Origin: JAYYZW01 sp965217605
GTDB lineage: Bacteria > Pseudomonadota > Gammaproteobacteria > Ga0077536
Direction of reading: 5' to 3'
Length of the DNA stretch: 64,000 nt
Assembly (NCBI GenBank): GCA_965217605.1
Contig: CBDCJB010000004.1
Location: 372,001 to 436,000, forward strand
Shown here: one piece after another, positions 9,296 through 17,698 of the stretch
Layout: each line of letters begins with the position of its first letter
How positions within the stretch are numbered: the stretch's first letter is position 1
Position numbers and translations under genes: made by a program
The notes under the pieces: model-generated
The model's database searches: none
What the model was told of the DNA's origin: nothing
Seen by the model: the letters and a program-made list of their open reading frames with translations, nothing else

Positions 9296-9371
9296 GGCAG
9301 GGCGTTCAACGAAGGCTTGGACACCTTTCTTAATATCCCTGCGGCTTCTCAGCTGCGCTTTCATTGGAAAT

Positions 9372-9653
9372 CTACGCAGCCGATTCACTCGATATTTCCC
9401 ATCCGGGAAACACGAGGACGGCAGGGTGACAGCAAAGCGATTCTGCGAGGACTTTAGCTCGTTCGACTCCAAGGTTTATGCGATCGTTTTCAATAGCGGA
9501 TATGGTGGATTGTGGAATACCTGTAGCATTCGCAAGATCATTTTGACTCATCCCCTGAAGTTTGCGGATTATCCGTACTGATTCACCGACGGAAACATCT
9601 ATCCGTTTCCGCGACGGGGAGAAGTTTTTTTGTCTATTTCTTTCGGTAGTCAT
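9372..9653 (-). CDS. XRE-family antitoxin (HigA-like)
   Basis: DNA-binding antitoxin of 93 residues with a helix-turn-helix at about residues 28-62 (GMSQNDLANATGIPQSTISAI). It overlaps the upstream toxin gene by 20 bp, in the toxin-first order typical of higBA modules. It should neutralise the toxin and repress the shared promoter through the inverted repeat at 9911-9950. The pair lies between two attC sites and reads against the array direction, as is common for toxin-antitoxin cassettes with their own promoter. Confidence 0.85.
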   Translation of the reverse strand: MTTERNRQKNFSPSRKRIDVSVGESVRIIRKLQGMSQNDLANATGIPQSTISAIENDRINLGVERAKVLAESLCCHPAVLVFPGWEISSESAA

Positions 9654-9915
9654 GAGTTGTTACTTCCATTACCAAGGCAAGAATTTCGTCCTTTTCAACT
9701 CTGTAAATGATGCGGTATTTGTCTCCTAGCCGAGATGACCGATGCCCTTTCCATTCACCGCGCAACGCTTCGTCATGGAGCCATTTGATCTGTCGCATTC
9801 CTTCTGGGCCCGATATCGTGACAATATCCTTCCATTTCTCGTAGCGTTTCAGAACATCAATAGGCGCGGAATTCAGTTGACGGACTGCACGACGGTGCTC
9901 GAATACTCGCCACAT
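9634..9915 (-). CDS. RelE/HigB-type mRNA interferase toxin
   Basis: Toxin of 93 residues from the RelE/ParE superfamily. The region SGPEGMRQIKWLHDEALRGE and the C-terminal YRIIYRVEKDEILALVMEV match the strand-rich core of HigB-like proteins, which cut mRNA on the ribosome. It starts at ATG 9915, inside the inverted repeat that probably serves as operator. Addiction modules of this kind are known to stabilise integron arrays, and that is the likely role here (inference). Confidence 0.8.
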   Translation of the reverse strand: MWRVFEHRRAVRQLNSAPIDVLKRYEKWKDIVTISGPEGMRQIKWLHDEALRGEWKGHRSSRLGDKYRIIYRVEKDEILALVMEVTTHDYRKK

Positions 9916-9950
9916 ACCTTAAATAGTATAAATACCATATAAGGTATGTG
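9911..9950 (-). promoter_or_regulatory. Toxin-antitoxin operator/promoter
   Basis: Perfect 11-bp inverted repeat: CACATACCTTA at 9911-9921 and TAAGGTATGTG at 9940-9950, with an 18-bp AT-rich spacer. On the minus strand the spacer contains TATACT, a good -10 candidate. The repeat overlaps the toxin start codon, as expected for HigA autoregulation. Confidence 0.65.
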
Positions 9951-9956
9951 CAAGTC

Positions 9957-10066
9957 ACCTAACGCTTGAATAACCTGCGTGTTACAGCGGGCTCTTTTGG
10001 AGCGAAAATGCGCAGCCGTTCCAAAAGAGCCCGCTGTAACACGTCAGGTTGATCCACTTTATAGGT
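9957..10066 (+). other. attC site B
   Basis: Left core ACCTAAC at 9957-9963, then a hairpin with arms GTTACAGCGGGCTCTTTTGG and CCAAAAGAGCCCGCTGTAAC, then a degenerate right core TTATAGGT ending at 10066. The hairpin is nearly perfect. The changed right core may make the site poorly recombinogenic. Confidence 0.75.
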
Positions 10067-10100
10067 AGTCCGATGTTCCACTTCATTTGTGAATCTTCGG

Positions 10101-10251
10101 CTAATCGGTGGGCCCACCGGTAGCTAGGCTCAATAGAACATATATCGATATCGCAGAAATGGTTGCGCCAATGTTTATTATCGTCTCAGTTAATCTTGAA
10201 GGCCCTGGTGACTTTTCCGTACAGCTATCGATTAAACATATAAATCCGATA
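10101..10251 (-). pseudogene. 3' remnant of the lipoprotein gene split by IS4
   Basis: If the IS4 element (10252-13219) and one copy of its ATCCGATA target duplication are removed, the minus-strand frame from 13711 continues here without interruption. It adds about 49 residues (starting FICLIDSC) before a TAG at 10103-10101. A short hydrophobic segment (INIGATISAISIYVLLSL) is encoded here. The plus-strand frame in the same place is a shadow. Confidence 0.6.
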
Positions 10252-10391
10252 CTGAAGGCTCCCCACGAAAACAGAGAGAAACGAGAAGGAAAATAATAAT
10301 TTAGGAAAAAAACTAACGACGTTTAGGGAACATGCATGACGTTCGGTGATCAATAACGGTGACGAAACCAAATTGGTCACGGGAGAACGCC

Positions 10392-11295
10392 ATGCATGCA
10401 CTGAGATTGTTACACAGAATAATCAGGCAAGCTTGTCCACAGGTCCACGCGGTTAGACTCAAGGCCTTGATGGCGAGCGTTGGAGCGCTGTTAGTCGGTC
10501 GACAGATGAGCTTATCGGGTCTTGGCCGCGCGCTGGAATCAGATGCTCGGGTCAAACACAACATCAAGCGAGTCGACCGGTTAGTCGGTAATCGTCATCT
10601 TCAGTCAGAGCGACATGCACTTTATAAGACGATAGCGACGGTGGTGCTTGGCCAAGCGCGGCGTCCGGTGATTATTTTGGATTGGTCGGATATGCGCGAA
10701 GACCGGTCGTGGCAGTTATTACGTGCGGCAGTTCCGGTGGGAGGCCGTGCCCTGACACTTTACGAAGAAGTGCATCCGCTGTCGGTGTACGACAACCGAC
10801 AGGTGAGGAGGCGCTTTCTGGCCCACTTACGGGACATCTTGCCGCCGGGGTGTTGCCCGATCTTAGTGACAGATGCAGGTTTCCGCACCCCTTGGTTTAA
10901 ACAGGTCGAACGGATGGGTTGGGACTGGGTCGGTCGCGTGCGCGGACGCACCCATTATCGGTTGGACAACGAGGGCAGTTGGCAACCGTGCCGAACATTG
11001 CATGTGACGGCCACCTCACGTCTACGGCATATCGGGAGCGTCGAACTGACCCAAAAGCACCCGTTGGCCTGTGACCTCTATCTGGTAAAGAACAATAAGC
11101 GGGGCCGTCAACTTTTGACCTGCCGCGGCACGCGTGCACGCGGTGGTCGCAGCCTGGCGAACGAACGACGCCAGCGCGAACCGTGGGTATTGGTCACCTC
11201 TTTGGGCGCGCGGGCGGCCAAACAGGTGATGCGGTGTTATCAATTGCGTATGCAGATTGAAGAGAGTTTCCGTGATATGAAGAATGCCCGGTTAG
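10392..11295 (+). pseudogene. IS4 transposase, 5' part
   Basis: Encodes the first 300 or so residues of an IS4-type DDE transposase (start MHALRLLHR), with DWSD, TDAGFR and EESFRD blocks that correspond to the catalytic motifs. The frame is broken after NARL by the IS1380 insertion at 11296. The remainder is at 12912-13201, in register if one TTAG duplication is removed. Confidence 0.85.
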
Positions 11296-12907
11296 CCCGG
11301 ATATTTCATAAAAAAAGAGGGCAAGCCCTTTCTAATCCGTTATAATTCAGTTAGTTAGGCTGAAAACGGAAAGGACTCGCCCGTGACAGAATGTACCCAG
11401 ACTGCGCTGCAATTTCCAGGCTTTTCTCGCCGCAAGATCGACGTCTCATTCAACGCCGGTGACATCACTTCCAACGGTGGGGTGCAGTTGCTGCGCTGGG
11501 CCGATGAACGGACCGGGTTGATCAAGGCCGCGGCACGGGCCATTGGGGATTCGCGCCGGAGAAAGAGCTGCACCCACGCTCTGGAGTCGCTGGTCCGACA
11601 GCGGGTCTATGGCCTTTCCCTGGGCTATGAGGACCTCAACGACCACGAGGCATTGCGCGCGGACTTGGCTCTGCAGACGGCGCTTTCCCGGGATGAGTCG
11701 CTGGCGAGCCCGTCGACGTTGTGCCGACTGGAGAACCGCGCGAACCGGAACACCGCGGTGGCCCTGCACAAGGGACTCATTGATAACTTTATCGCCGCTT
11801 ACAAACAAGCGCCCCGACGACTGATACGCGATGTGGATGCCACCGACGATCGGGTGCAGGGTGATCAAGCGGGCCGCTTCTTCCACGGCGACTACGACCA
11901 CGACTGCTGTCTGCCCTTGTACGTGTTCTGTGGCGATCAACGGTTGGTCAGTTATCTGCGTTCGAGCAAGATCGACGGCGCAAAACACAGTGGGGCGATC
12001 TTGGCGCTGTTGATCAAACGGTTGCGCCAGGCGTGGCCGAAGGTCGAGATCCTGGTGCGCGCCGATGCCGGCTTTTGCCGCTGGCGGATGCTGCGCTGGT
12101 TCGATCGCCACGGCGTGGATTACGTCATGGGTATCGCGAAAAACCCGCGTTTGCACGATCAATCGTTAGCGTTGCGCACGTTGGCTCAGTGGCGGTATTG
12201 GATGATGGGTGAGAAGCAGCGCCTGTTCAGCGAGGTCCGTTACGCCGCACCGACTTGGGATACCCCGCGACGGGTGATCGTCAAGGCCGAGCACAGCGCC
12301 CGCGGCAGCAATCCCCGCTTCGTGGTGACCCACCTCACCGGCAAGGCCCAACGCATCTACGACCGCCTCTACTGCGCCCGCGGCGAGATGGAGAACCGGA
12401 TCAAGGAGCAGCAGTTGGGCCTGTTTGCCGATCGCACCAGTTGCCACACCTGGTGGGCCAATCAGTTCCGGCTGTTGCTCTCAAGCTTGGCTTACACGCT
12501 GTTGGAGACGATCCGCCGGGTGGCACTACACGCAACGGCACGGGCTCGCGCGCAATGCGGCACGCTGCGCCTGAAACTATTACGCATCGGCGCCATCGTC
12601 TTGCGCAATACCAGGCGCATCCGACTGTTGCTCTCCAGTGCTTACCCCCATCGAGAACTGTTCTGCCTGGTGGCCGCTCGCCTCAAGCCGGGATAGTCGT
12701 CCCAACGCCAGTCGCCTCGTGTGCGATTCCTTGTGAGTCGGGGTGTCGCTCGCCTCCGAAACGACTCGTGCATCGCAATCGGCGATAAATCCACCGGTGG
12801 CGCGCCGAAACGTCGCGCTCAAGCGCCGCTTCGTGCCACCACCAACGAATTCCGACCCATGATCGACCAACTCCACGCCCAATCTCACTGCTCATGCAAT
12901 ATCCGGG
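11296..12907 (+). mobile_element. IS1380-family element inside IS4
   Basis: 1612 bp with terminal repeats CCCGGATATT (11296) and AATATCCGGG (ending 12907), flanked by the 4-bp duplication TTAG (11292-11295 and 12908-12911). Size and duplication length fit the IS1380 family. About 210 bp after the transposase gene are non-coding. Confidence 0.88.
11383..12696 (+). CDS. IS1380-family transposase
   Basis: Intact DDE transposase, 437 residues from a GTG start. It opens with FSRRKIDVSFNAGDITSNGG, a typical IS1380 N-terminus. It contains DVDATDDRVQGDQ (first Asp), ADAGFCRWRML (second Asp) and YCARGEMENRIKEQQLGLFADRTSC (catalytic Glu region). No frame defect is visible, so this copy may be active. 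Confidence 0.92.
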   Translation: MTECTQTALQFPGFSRRKIDVSFNAGDITSNGGVQLLRWADERTGLIKAAARAIGDSRRRKSCTHALESLVRQRVYGLSLGYEDLNDHEALRADLALQTALSRDESLASPSTLCRLENRANRNTAVALHKGLIDNFIAAYKQAPRRLIRDVDATDDRVQGDQAGRFFHGDYDHDCCLPLYVFCGDQRLVSYLRSSKIDGAKHSGAILALLIKRLRQAWPKVEILVRADAGFCRWRMLRWFDRHGVDYVMGIAKNPRLHDQSLALRTLAQWRYWMMGEKQRLFSEVRYAAPTWDTPRRVIVKAEHSARGSNPRFVVTHLTGKAQRIYDRLYCARGEMENRIKEQQLGLFADRTSCHTWWANQFRLLLSSLAYTLLETIRRVALHATARARAQCGTLRLKLLRIGAIVLRNTRRIRLLLSSAYPHRELFCLVAARLKPG

Positions 12908-12911
12908 TTAG

Positions 12912-13201
12912 GACTCTATTTCCGCAGCGCACGTTCAAACAGTGCACAACGGCTTTCAATCCTTGTTCTGATCGGTACCTTGGCAACGTTGGTTGCTTGG
13001 TTGGTCGGCCATACGATGCAACGTTTCGGCCTTCAGCGACATTACCAGGCCAACACGACCCGGCATCGACCCGTGCTCTCGACTTTCTTTTTGGGCTTAC
13101 AAAGTTTTCGCACGAAAACCCTGACGTTGACAATAACCGACATCGAACAGTCCATGACTGCCTTACAGCAAATTACCTTAACCCCCTTGACTGAGGCCTA
13201 G
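12912..13201 (+). pseudogene. IS4 transposase, 3' part
   Basis: Joined to 11295, the frame reads NARLGLYFRSARSNSAQRLS then LVLIGTLATLVAWLVGH. This aligns with the intact region of the second IS4 type (NDRFGLGF...LLIGTLATLCLWWL). It ends LTPLTEA shortly before the right inverted repeat. Excision of IS1380 would restore a full transposase. Confidence 0.85.
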
Positions 13202-13216
13202 TTTCGTGGGGATCCT

Positions 13217-13711
13217 TCAGCATCCGATATATATTCCCAAGATTTCTTTGAGCTCTTCCAAATCATCCTGCCTTAGCTTTTCAATTTCATATATCTCGTT
13301 AGATTTGAAATACATGGGTAATTTTATAACCTTGATTTCATTACCACCGGTTAGCTCGGCGCTACAACCTACATGTTCCAGATTTATAGATTTTGAGAAT
13401 GTCATATTCCATATGTAGCTGAACGATTTTATTTTGAACTCAACGCGATGTACTTCGGGTGTCGATGCCTTTATCGAGTAGGTTTCGAAAATTGACGCTG
13501 AACCGGGTTGCTCAGATATAAGTGGCCATTCCGCTTTTTCGAAATAATAAACACATATCGATGCGGCTAATAATAAGACGGGTTCAACAACTTCGTTTCC
13601 AATATCATATCTAGGCCTTTCCAGGTCAGGCGTAGTACCGCAGGCGGTGAGAAAAAGTAGAGAAACGTACGCAAGAAATTGGGCGTTTCGATTTCTAATA
13701 TCAAACATCAA
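13217..13711 (-). pseudogene. Cassette lipoprotein gene, 5' part (truncated by IS4)
   Basis: Minus-strand frame of 164 codons. The N-terminus (LAYVSLLFLTACGTTPD) is a clear lipoprotein signal with lipobox LTAC. No known domain is recognised in the rest. The stop codon visible at 13217 lies inside the IS4 terminal repeat, so the natural C-terminus is lost. The missing 3' end is at 10101-10251. The start lies 11 bp from attC site C, so the gene reads against the array direction. Confidence 0.65.
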
Positions 13712-13722
13712 GTCGGATATGG

Positions 13723-13832
13723 GCCTAACGCAAAGCTAACCGACGTGCCACCGCGGGCTTCCTTGGGACGAAAATGCACCGCCGGCCCAAGAAAGCCCGC
13801 TGTGGCCAGTCCGGAGCAGCGCCTTATTAGGC
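13723..13832 (+). other. attC site C
   Basis: Left core GCCTAAC at 13723-13729, followed by GCAAAGCTAACCGACG, then hairpin arms GCGGGCTTCCTTGGG and CCCAAGAAAGCCCGC, and a right core ATTAGGC ending at 13832 (expected GTTAGGC). The right half ends in GGAGCAGCGCCT, which can pair with sequence just beyond the core. Confidence 0.8.
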
Positions 13833-13908
13833 GCTGCTCCGAATTTATAGTTTGTTTGCACTTCAAATTTAAATCTGCTCACTCTTTCGACTCGTAAACG
13901 ATCAGGCT

Positions 13909-14341
13909 TCACTCAGCAAAGCGATTCATGTCGATGAGTTCAAAAGCCGACATCACATTGTATATTTCTGCCACTTCACTCCAGTTCCTTTCAGGAGCAC
14001 CAAACACCATAACGACGAATACATTCATATCGTCCTGACCCCAAAAATAACTGTAGACCACTCGATAAGGCTCTGGCGCTCCCTGAACCAACTCCAGCGT
14101 TTCAACCTGCTCGAGGCAGACTCTATTGAACAAACCATGTTGTTCAGGTTCACATTCGCGCACCACTTCTCCCTTACGTTTCTGTTCTTCGAAACTCGCG
14201 AGCGCAATCGATTCGTGTGGCCTAGGAGAATCGCCCGCGAGATTGATGAATGTCTGAATGCTCAACCCCGTTTCGTATGGACCCAAGTTCGGGTCTTCAG
14301 CGGAGAGAATCCATCTCCAACCGTTCGCGCTATGCCGCTCT
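13909..14341 (-). pseudogene. Hypothetical cassette protein, N-terminus cut by IS3
   Basis: Unrecognised protein. The minus-strand frame is open from the stop at 13909 up to the edge of the IS3 remnant at 14342, about 144 codons, without a good start. A TTG at 14286 could initiate a 125-residue product but lies inside a conserved-looking stretch (WILSAEDPNLGPYETG). The rest is soluble and mixed alpha/beta in character (RVVYSYFWGQDDMNVFVVMV). The gene is probably a 5'-truncated remnant. Confidence 0.5.
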
Positions 14342-14713
14342 TGGAGTTGCCCCGTTTCCGTGGACGGTATGGCGCTTGGGTTTCAAGCAGCCTGTTGATA
14401 ATTATTTTCATAGTTTAGCGGTGATTGCTGACCGAGGGATGAGTGACGACGGTGTGGGTTGTACCCGCCTTCGATGAACTCGAAGATCGCCATCTTCGCG
14501 TCGGCCTGCGTCTTGAAACTGTGGCGGTCGATGAGTTCGCATTCGAGCGTCGCGAAGAAGCTCTCGGCCATCGCGTTATCGTAGCAATCGCCGACCGATC
14601 CCATCGACGGTTGTACACCCATTAACCGGCAGCGCTTGCCGAAGGCGAACGAAGTGTACTGGCAGCCCTGGTCACTGTGATGGATCACATTCTTCGGTCG
14701 ACGCTGCCATAGC
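14342..14713 (-). mobile_element. IS3-family remnant (3' end, copy 1)
   Basis: Inverted 372-bp fragment nearly identical to the right end of the complete IS3 copy at 14878-16126, including its terminal repeat TGGAGTTGCCCCGTTTCCGT. It encodes the last 110 or so residues of orfB (from about NVIHHSDQGCQY onward). It is cut at 14713 where an IS256-type end begins. Confidence 0.88.
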
Positions 14714-14877
14714 GGGGAGTGTCCTAAACTCTGTGTATCTGGTCTGGCCCATTGGGGTTTCAGATACGGTCACGCGTTGAAGCGCTCTGCGTACATTATT
14801 GCAAATTGATTTCGGGCCTCAAACCATTTGCGGACATTTCTGCCGCCATTTTCGAAGTTGCGGATCGCCAGATAGAT
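14714..14877 (-). mobile_element. IS256-family remnant (3' end)
   Basis: The fragment begins with GGGGAGTGTCCTAAACTC, an IS256-type terminus. On the minus strand it encodes TPIYLAIRNFENGGRNVRKW then FEARNQFAIMYAERF, the conserved C-terminus of IS256/mutator transposases. It is truncated at 14877 by the left end of IS3 copy 2. Confidence 0.82.
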
Positions 14878-14931
14878 TGGAGTTGACCCGCTTTCGTGGA
14901 TACCTGACCCTTTTAGAAGGAGGATTCCACG

Positions 14932-15240
14932 ATGCCCACAACACGAACTGCCTATCCACCGGCCTTCCGGCAACCGATGATCGAACGGGTACGGGCGGGC
15001 CGCAGCCCGGAAGACCTGGCACGCGAGTTTGAGCCGACCGCACAGACCGTACGCAACGGGGTCGCGCAGGCCGACCGTGATGAAGGTCGCCGCAACGACG
15101 GTCTGACCACTGCCGAACGCGAAGAACTGCGGCGTCTGCGTCGGGAGAATCGGCGGCTACGTGAGGAACGGGAGATCCTTTCAAAAGCCACGGCCTGGTT
15201 CGCTCGGGAGACCGATTCGAGGAAATCTTCGCGTTCATGA
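14932..15240 (+). CDS. IS3-family transposase OrfA
   Basis: Helix-turn-helix protein of 102 residues (YPPAFRQPMIERVRAGRSPE), ending in a leucine-zipper-like stretch rich in Arg, Leu and Glu (EELRRLRRENRRLREEREIL). It binds the IS ends and joins orfB. Its TGA overlaps the ATG of orfB (ATGA). The -1 frame upstream of that ATG reads DRFEEIFAF, so a frameshift fusion OrfAB is expected, as in other IS3 members. Confidence 0.9.
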   Translation: MPTTRTAYPPAFRQPMIERVRAGRSPEDLAREFEPTAQTVRNGVAQADRDEGRRNDGLTTAEREELRRLRRENRRLREEREILSKATAWFARETDSRKSSRS

Positions 15241-16085
15241 GCGTGAATCAGGCCACCTACCGGATCGCGCCGATGTGCCGGCTACTCGGTGTCTCCCCGA
15301 GTGGCTACGACGCGTGTCGGACACGTGAACCCTCAGCGCGGTCGAAGCGCGACGCGCAACTCAAGGCACGTATCCAGGCCATCCACAGCTGGAGTCGAGG
15401 CACCTATGGGGCAGCGCGTATTCACGCCGAGCGCGCGGATGAGGGGACGCACGTGGGTCGCAAGCGCGTCGCCAGGCTGCTGCGTGAATGGGGTTTGGCC
15501 GGGGTGAGTCGACGCACAAGGACGCGCACGACACGCCGCGATCACGATGCCCGCCCGGCGCCGGATCTGGTCGAGCGTCACTTCGTGGCTTCGCGGCCGG
15601 ACGCACTGTGGGTTGCTGACGTGACCGACGTGCCGACGTGGGCGGGGTTCGTGTATCTGGCGGTTGTCGTCGATGCATTCAGTCGGCGCGTCGTAGGCGG
15701 GTCGATGGCGACGCATCTGCGCACTGAGCTCGTGCTCGAGGCGCTCAACATGGCGCTATGGCAGCGTCGACCGAAGAATGTGATCCATCACAGTGACCAG
15801 GGCTGCCAGTACACTTCGTTCGCCTTCGGCAAGCGCTGCCGGTTAATGGGTGTACAACCGTCGATGGGATCGGTCGGCGATTGCTACGATAACGCGATGG
15901 CCGAGAGCTTCTTCGCGACGCTCGAATGCGAACTCATCGACCGCCACAGTTTCAAGACGCAGGCCGACGCGAAGATGGCGATCTTCGCGTTCATCGAAGG
16001 CTGGTACAACCCACACCGTCGTCACTCATCCCTCGGTCAGCAATCACCGCTAAACTATGAAAATAATTATCAACAGGCTGCTTGA
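15237..16085 (+). CDS. IS3-family transposase OrfB
   Basis: DDE integrase-domain protein, 282 residues. It contains WVADVTDVPTWAGFVYLAVV (first Asp), VIHHSDQGCQYTS (second Asp) and SFFATLECEL (Glu), preceded by an HTH_21-like segment. The copy at 20373-21221 differs by only a few residues. It appears intact and could act in trans on the IS3 remnants nearby. Confidence 0.92.
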   Translation: MSVNQATYRIAPMCRLLGVSPSGYDACRTREPSARSKRDAQLKARIQAIHSWSRGTYGAARIHAERADEGTHVGRKRVARLLREWGLAGVSRRTRTRTTRRDHDARPAPDLVERHFVASRPDALWVADVTDVPTWAGFVYLAVVVDAFSRRVVGGSMATHLRTELVLEALNMALWQRRPKNVIHHSDQGCQYTSFAFGKRCRLMGVQPSMGSVGDCYDNAMAESFFATLECELIDRHSFKTQADAKMAIFAFIEGWYNPHRRHSSLGQQSPLNYENNYQQAA

Positions 16086-16126
16086 AACCCAAGCGCCATA
16101 CCGTCCACGGAAACGGGGCAACTCCA

Positions 16127-16620
16127 GCCTGGTTAATCTCACCGATGTCGCGGTTGACGATGGGCACGGTTTGACCGGCATAGTCGATGAAGCGTTTATC
16201 GCCGGCGCGATGGTCTTGGCGCATGACGACGTCGAGTTGGCCGCACCAGGCGCGGTAGTGATCGCAGAAGGCGGAGTACATCACCCCGTTGGGGTGTGCG
16301 GCTTTGTACGCTTCCCACAGCAACATCAGCGTGACGCCTTTGCGTTTGAGTTCCCGGTGCACGGTGGCCCACGCGGGCAGGGGTCGCGGCACCGAGCGTT
16401 CCGGTGGCGGCGGGTACAGCGCCTGCTCCAGGGCGGTGTCCGTCATCGTCCCCGGCAGTGGCCAACGCACCGCGGCTGCCCGCGCACGAGCCAGGCACTC
16501 GCTGACGGTGGACGCTGACAGCTTCAGGCTGCGGGCAATCGCCCGGTTAGATAAGGCTGCGCTGTGGTGCAGCCGTAAGATCTCGCGTGTCTTGCGCATT
16601 GATACCCTCGTATAGGCCAT
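16127..16620 (-). pseudogene. IS21 transposase IstA, N-terminal fragment
   Basis: About 165 residues of IstA: helix-turn-helix (LSNRAIARSLKLSASTVSEC), then YSAFCDHYRAWCGQ and FIDYAGQTVPIV, which begins the catalytic core. The frame runs into the IS3 end at 16126. No istB is present, so the element is inactive. Confidence 0.85.
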
Positions 16621-16791
16621 GAACTCTCCCCGCGCTGAAAAGGCGAAGAGGATGCCATGGCATGGCGGTTATCCTGCGGGTGGGCGTGGGGGTAAACCGT
16701 CGTCCGCACGGGTGCCAAAAGTGATCGGCTTGGCCCGGAACGGTGATCGGCTTGCGCCGGAATCAGTGATCGGCTTGGCCCGGAATATGCA
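16127..16791 (-). mobile_element. IS21-family remnant (left end)
   Basis: Fragment carrying the 5' part of istA and its upstream terminus. Near the right edge the unit GTGATCGGCTTGGCCCGGAA is repeated three times (16721, about 16744 and 16767), as expected of the multiple terminal transposase sites of IS21 elements. It ends at about 16791 (ATATGCA), where IS4 sequence begins. The other side is truncated by IS3. Confidence 0.82.
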
Positions 16792-17399
16792 ACTATCGCG
16801 CGCGCACTCAACCTCGTTATCTCGGCGCCGCTGAACTGTCCTCTAAATCACCCTATCTGTGTCATCTCTATCTCTACAAAAAGCGCAAGCAACATCGCAA
16901 AGCCAACCGCTCTGTCATCCACTTGGCCAAACACGGCACCAGTGAAACCTTCGCCGAACAACAACGACAACCTTGGCTCATCGCTACCAACCTGTCACCG
17001 CAATCATTCTCACCAAAACACATGATCAATCTCTACGGCAAACGCATGCAGATCGAGTTGTCTTTTCGTGACCTGAAAAATGACCGCTTCGGCTTGGGTT
17101 TCTCGCTCACTCGAACAACGCGCATCGACCGACTCAATAGCCTGCTCCTGATCGGCACCTTGGCTACGTTATGTTTATGGTGGCTCGGTTTACTCGCGCG
17201 CGCAAAGCAATGGCATCTACACTTCCAGGCCAACACCGTCCAACATCGTAACGTGCTTTCTGCAACCTTCCTTGGCAGAGAGGTCTTGGCGCGAAACGAT
17301 TACGGCTTCAGTTTCAAAGACCTGATCCGGGCACATCGACAACTACTCGAAGCTATCGAATCCGCCCATCAACTCGACTAATTCGTGGGGATCCATCAG
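16792..17399 (+). mobile_element. IS4-family remnant (3' part, copy a)
   Basis: Right-hand portion of the second IS4 type, cut at its left by the IS21 terminus. It encodes the last 190 or so residues of the transposase, from about RARTQPRYL to ESAHQLD (stop at 17381). It ends with the terminal repeat ATTCGTGGGGATCCATCAG, directly against attC site D. Confidence 0.85.
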
Positions 17400-17504
17400 C
17401 GACTAAGCTAACCGGCGTTTCGCAGCAGAATTTTCTGGAACGACAATGCGACGCCGGCCCAGAAAATCCCGCTGTGAAATGTCCGGCTCAACGCCTTGTT
17501 ATGC
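17400..17504 (+). other. attC site D (left core lost to IS4)
   Basis: CTAACCGGCGTTTCGCAGCA, hairpin arms around AGAATTTTCTGG and CCAGAAAATCCC, then CCGGCTCAACGCCTTGTTATGC with right core GTTATGC at 17498-17504. The expected left core GCCTAACGCAA is replaced by the IS4 end at 17399. Sequence matches sites A, C and F. Confidence 0.72.
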
Positions 17505-17589
17505 GACTCACCCGCACGCACTACGGGTACACATTTCGACAAGATTATCGGAAAGACCGCGGAGCCCACACTGCCGCTCTAATTGTTCC

Positions 17590-17609
17590 GCTCCAACGAC
17601 TTGTTAGGT
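17590..17609 (+). other. attC right-core remnant E
   Basis: CGACTTGTTAGGT ends at 17609 with a consensus right core, but no left core or full hairpin is visible in the 85 bp before it, so it may be a deleted site. The sequence after the core (GGCGGGGTGTTCAACGAAG) resembles that after site A. On the minus strand both read as a short tail FVExPAT whose stop codon TAA is supplied by the attC core. Confidence 0.5.
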
Positions 17610-17698
17610 GGCGGGGTGTTCAACGAAGCCTTCGATACTTTCCTTGGTTTGAGGCGCGTTCCCGATGCCATCGGTATCAACATGGCCGCTGCTAAATT

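Larger units (their letters stand above)
10252..13219 (+). mobile_element. IS4-family element, interrupted by IS1380
   Basis: Terminal inverted repeats read CTGAAGGCTCCCCACGAAA on the left and, reverse-complemented, CTGAAGGATCCCCACGAAAC on the right. ATCCGATA flanks both sides (10244-10251 and 13222-13229) as the target duplication. Without the inserted IS1380 the element is about 1.35 kb. It is related to, but distinct from, the IS4 copies at 16.8, 22 and 30 kb. Confidence 0.8.
14878..16126 (+). mobile_element. IS3-family element, complete (copy 2)
   Basis: 1249 bp bounded by TGGAGTTGACCCGCTTTCGT and the reverse complement of TGGAGTTGCCCCGTTTCCGT. It contains intact orfA and orfB. The left neighbour is an IS256 remnant and the right neighbour an IS21 remnant, and no target duplication links the flanks. 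It may have arrived by recombination between IS3 copies rather than a simple insertion. Confidence 0.9.

Noticed and set aside
10108..10296. Plus-strand frame of 62 codons beside the IS4 left end
   Set aside because: It is antisense to the reconstructed lipoprotein tail and runs into the IS4 terminal repeat; no ribosome site.
13909..14286. TTG 14286 as the genuine start of the hypothetical gene
   Set aside because: The frame stays open with protein-like sequence to the IS3 edge, so the gene is better seen as truncated.
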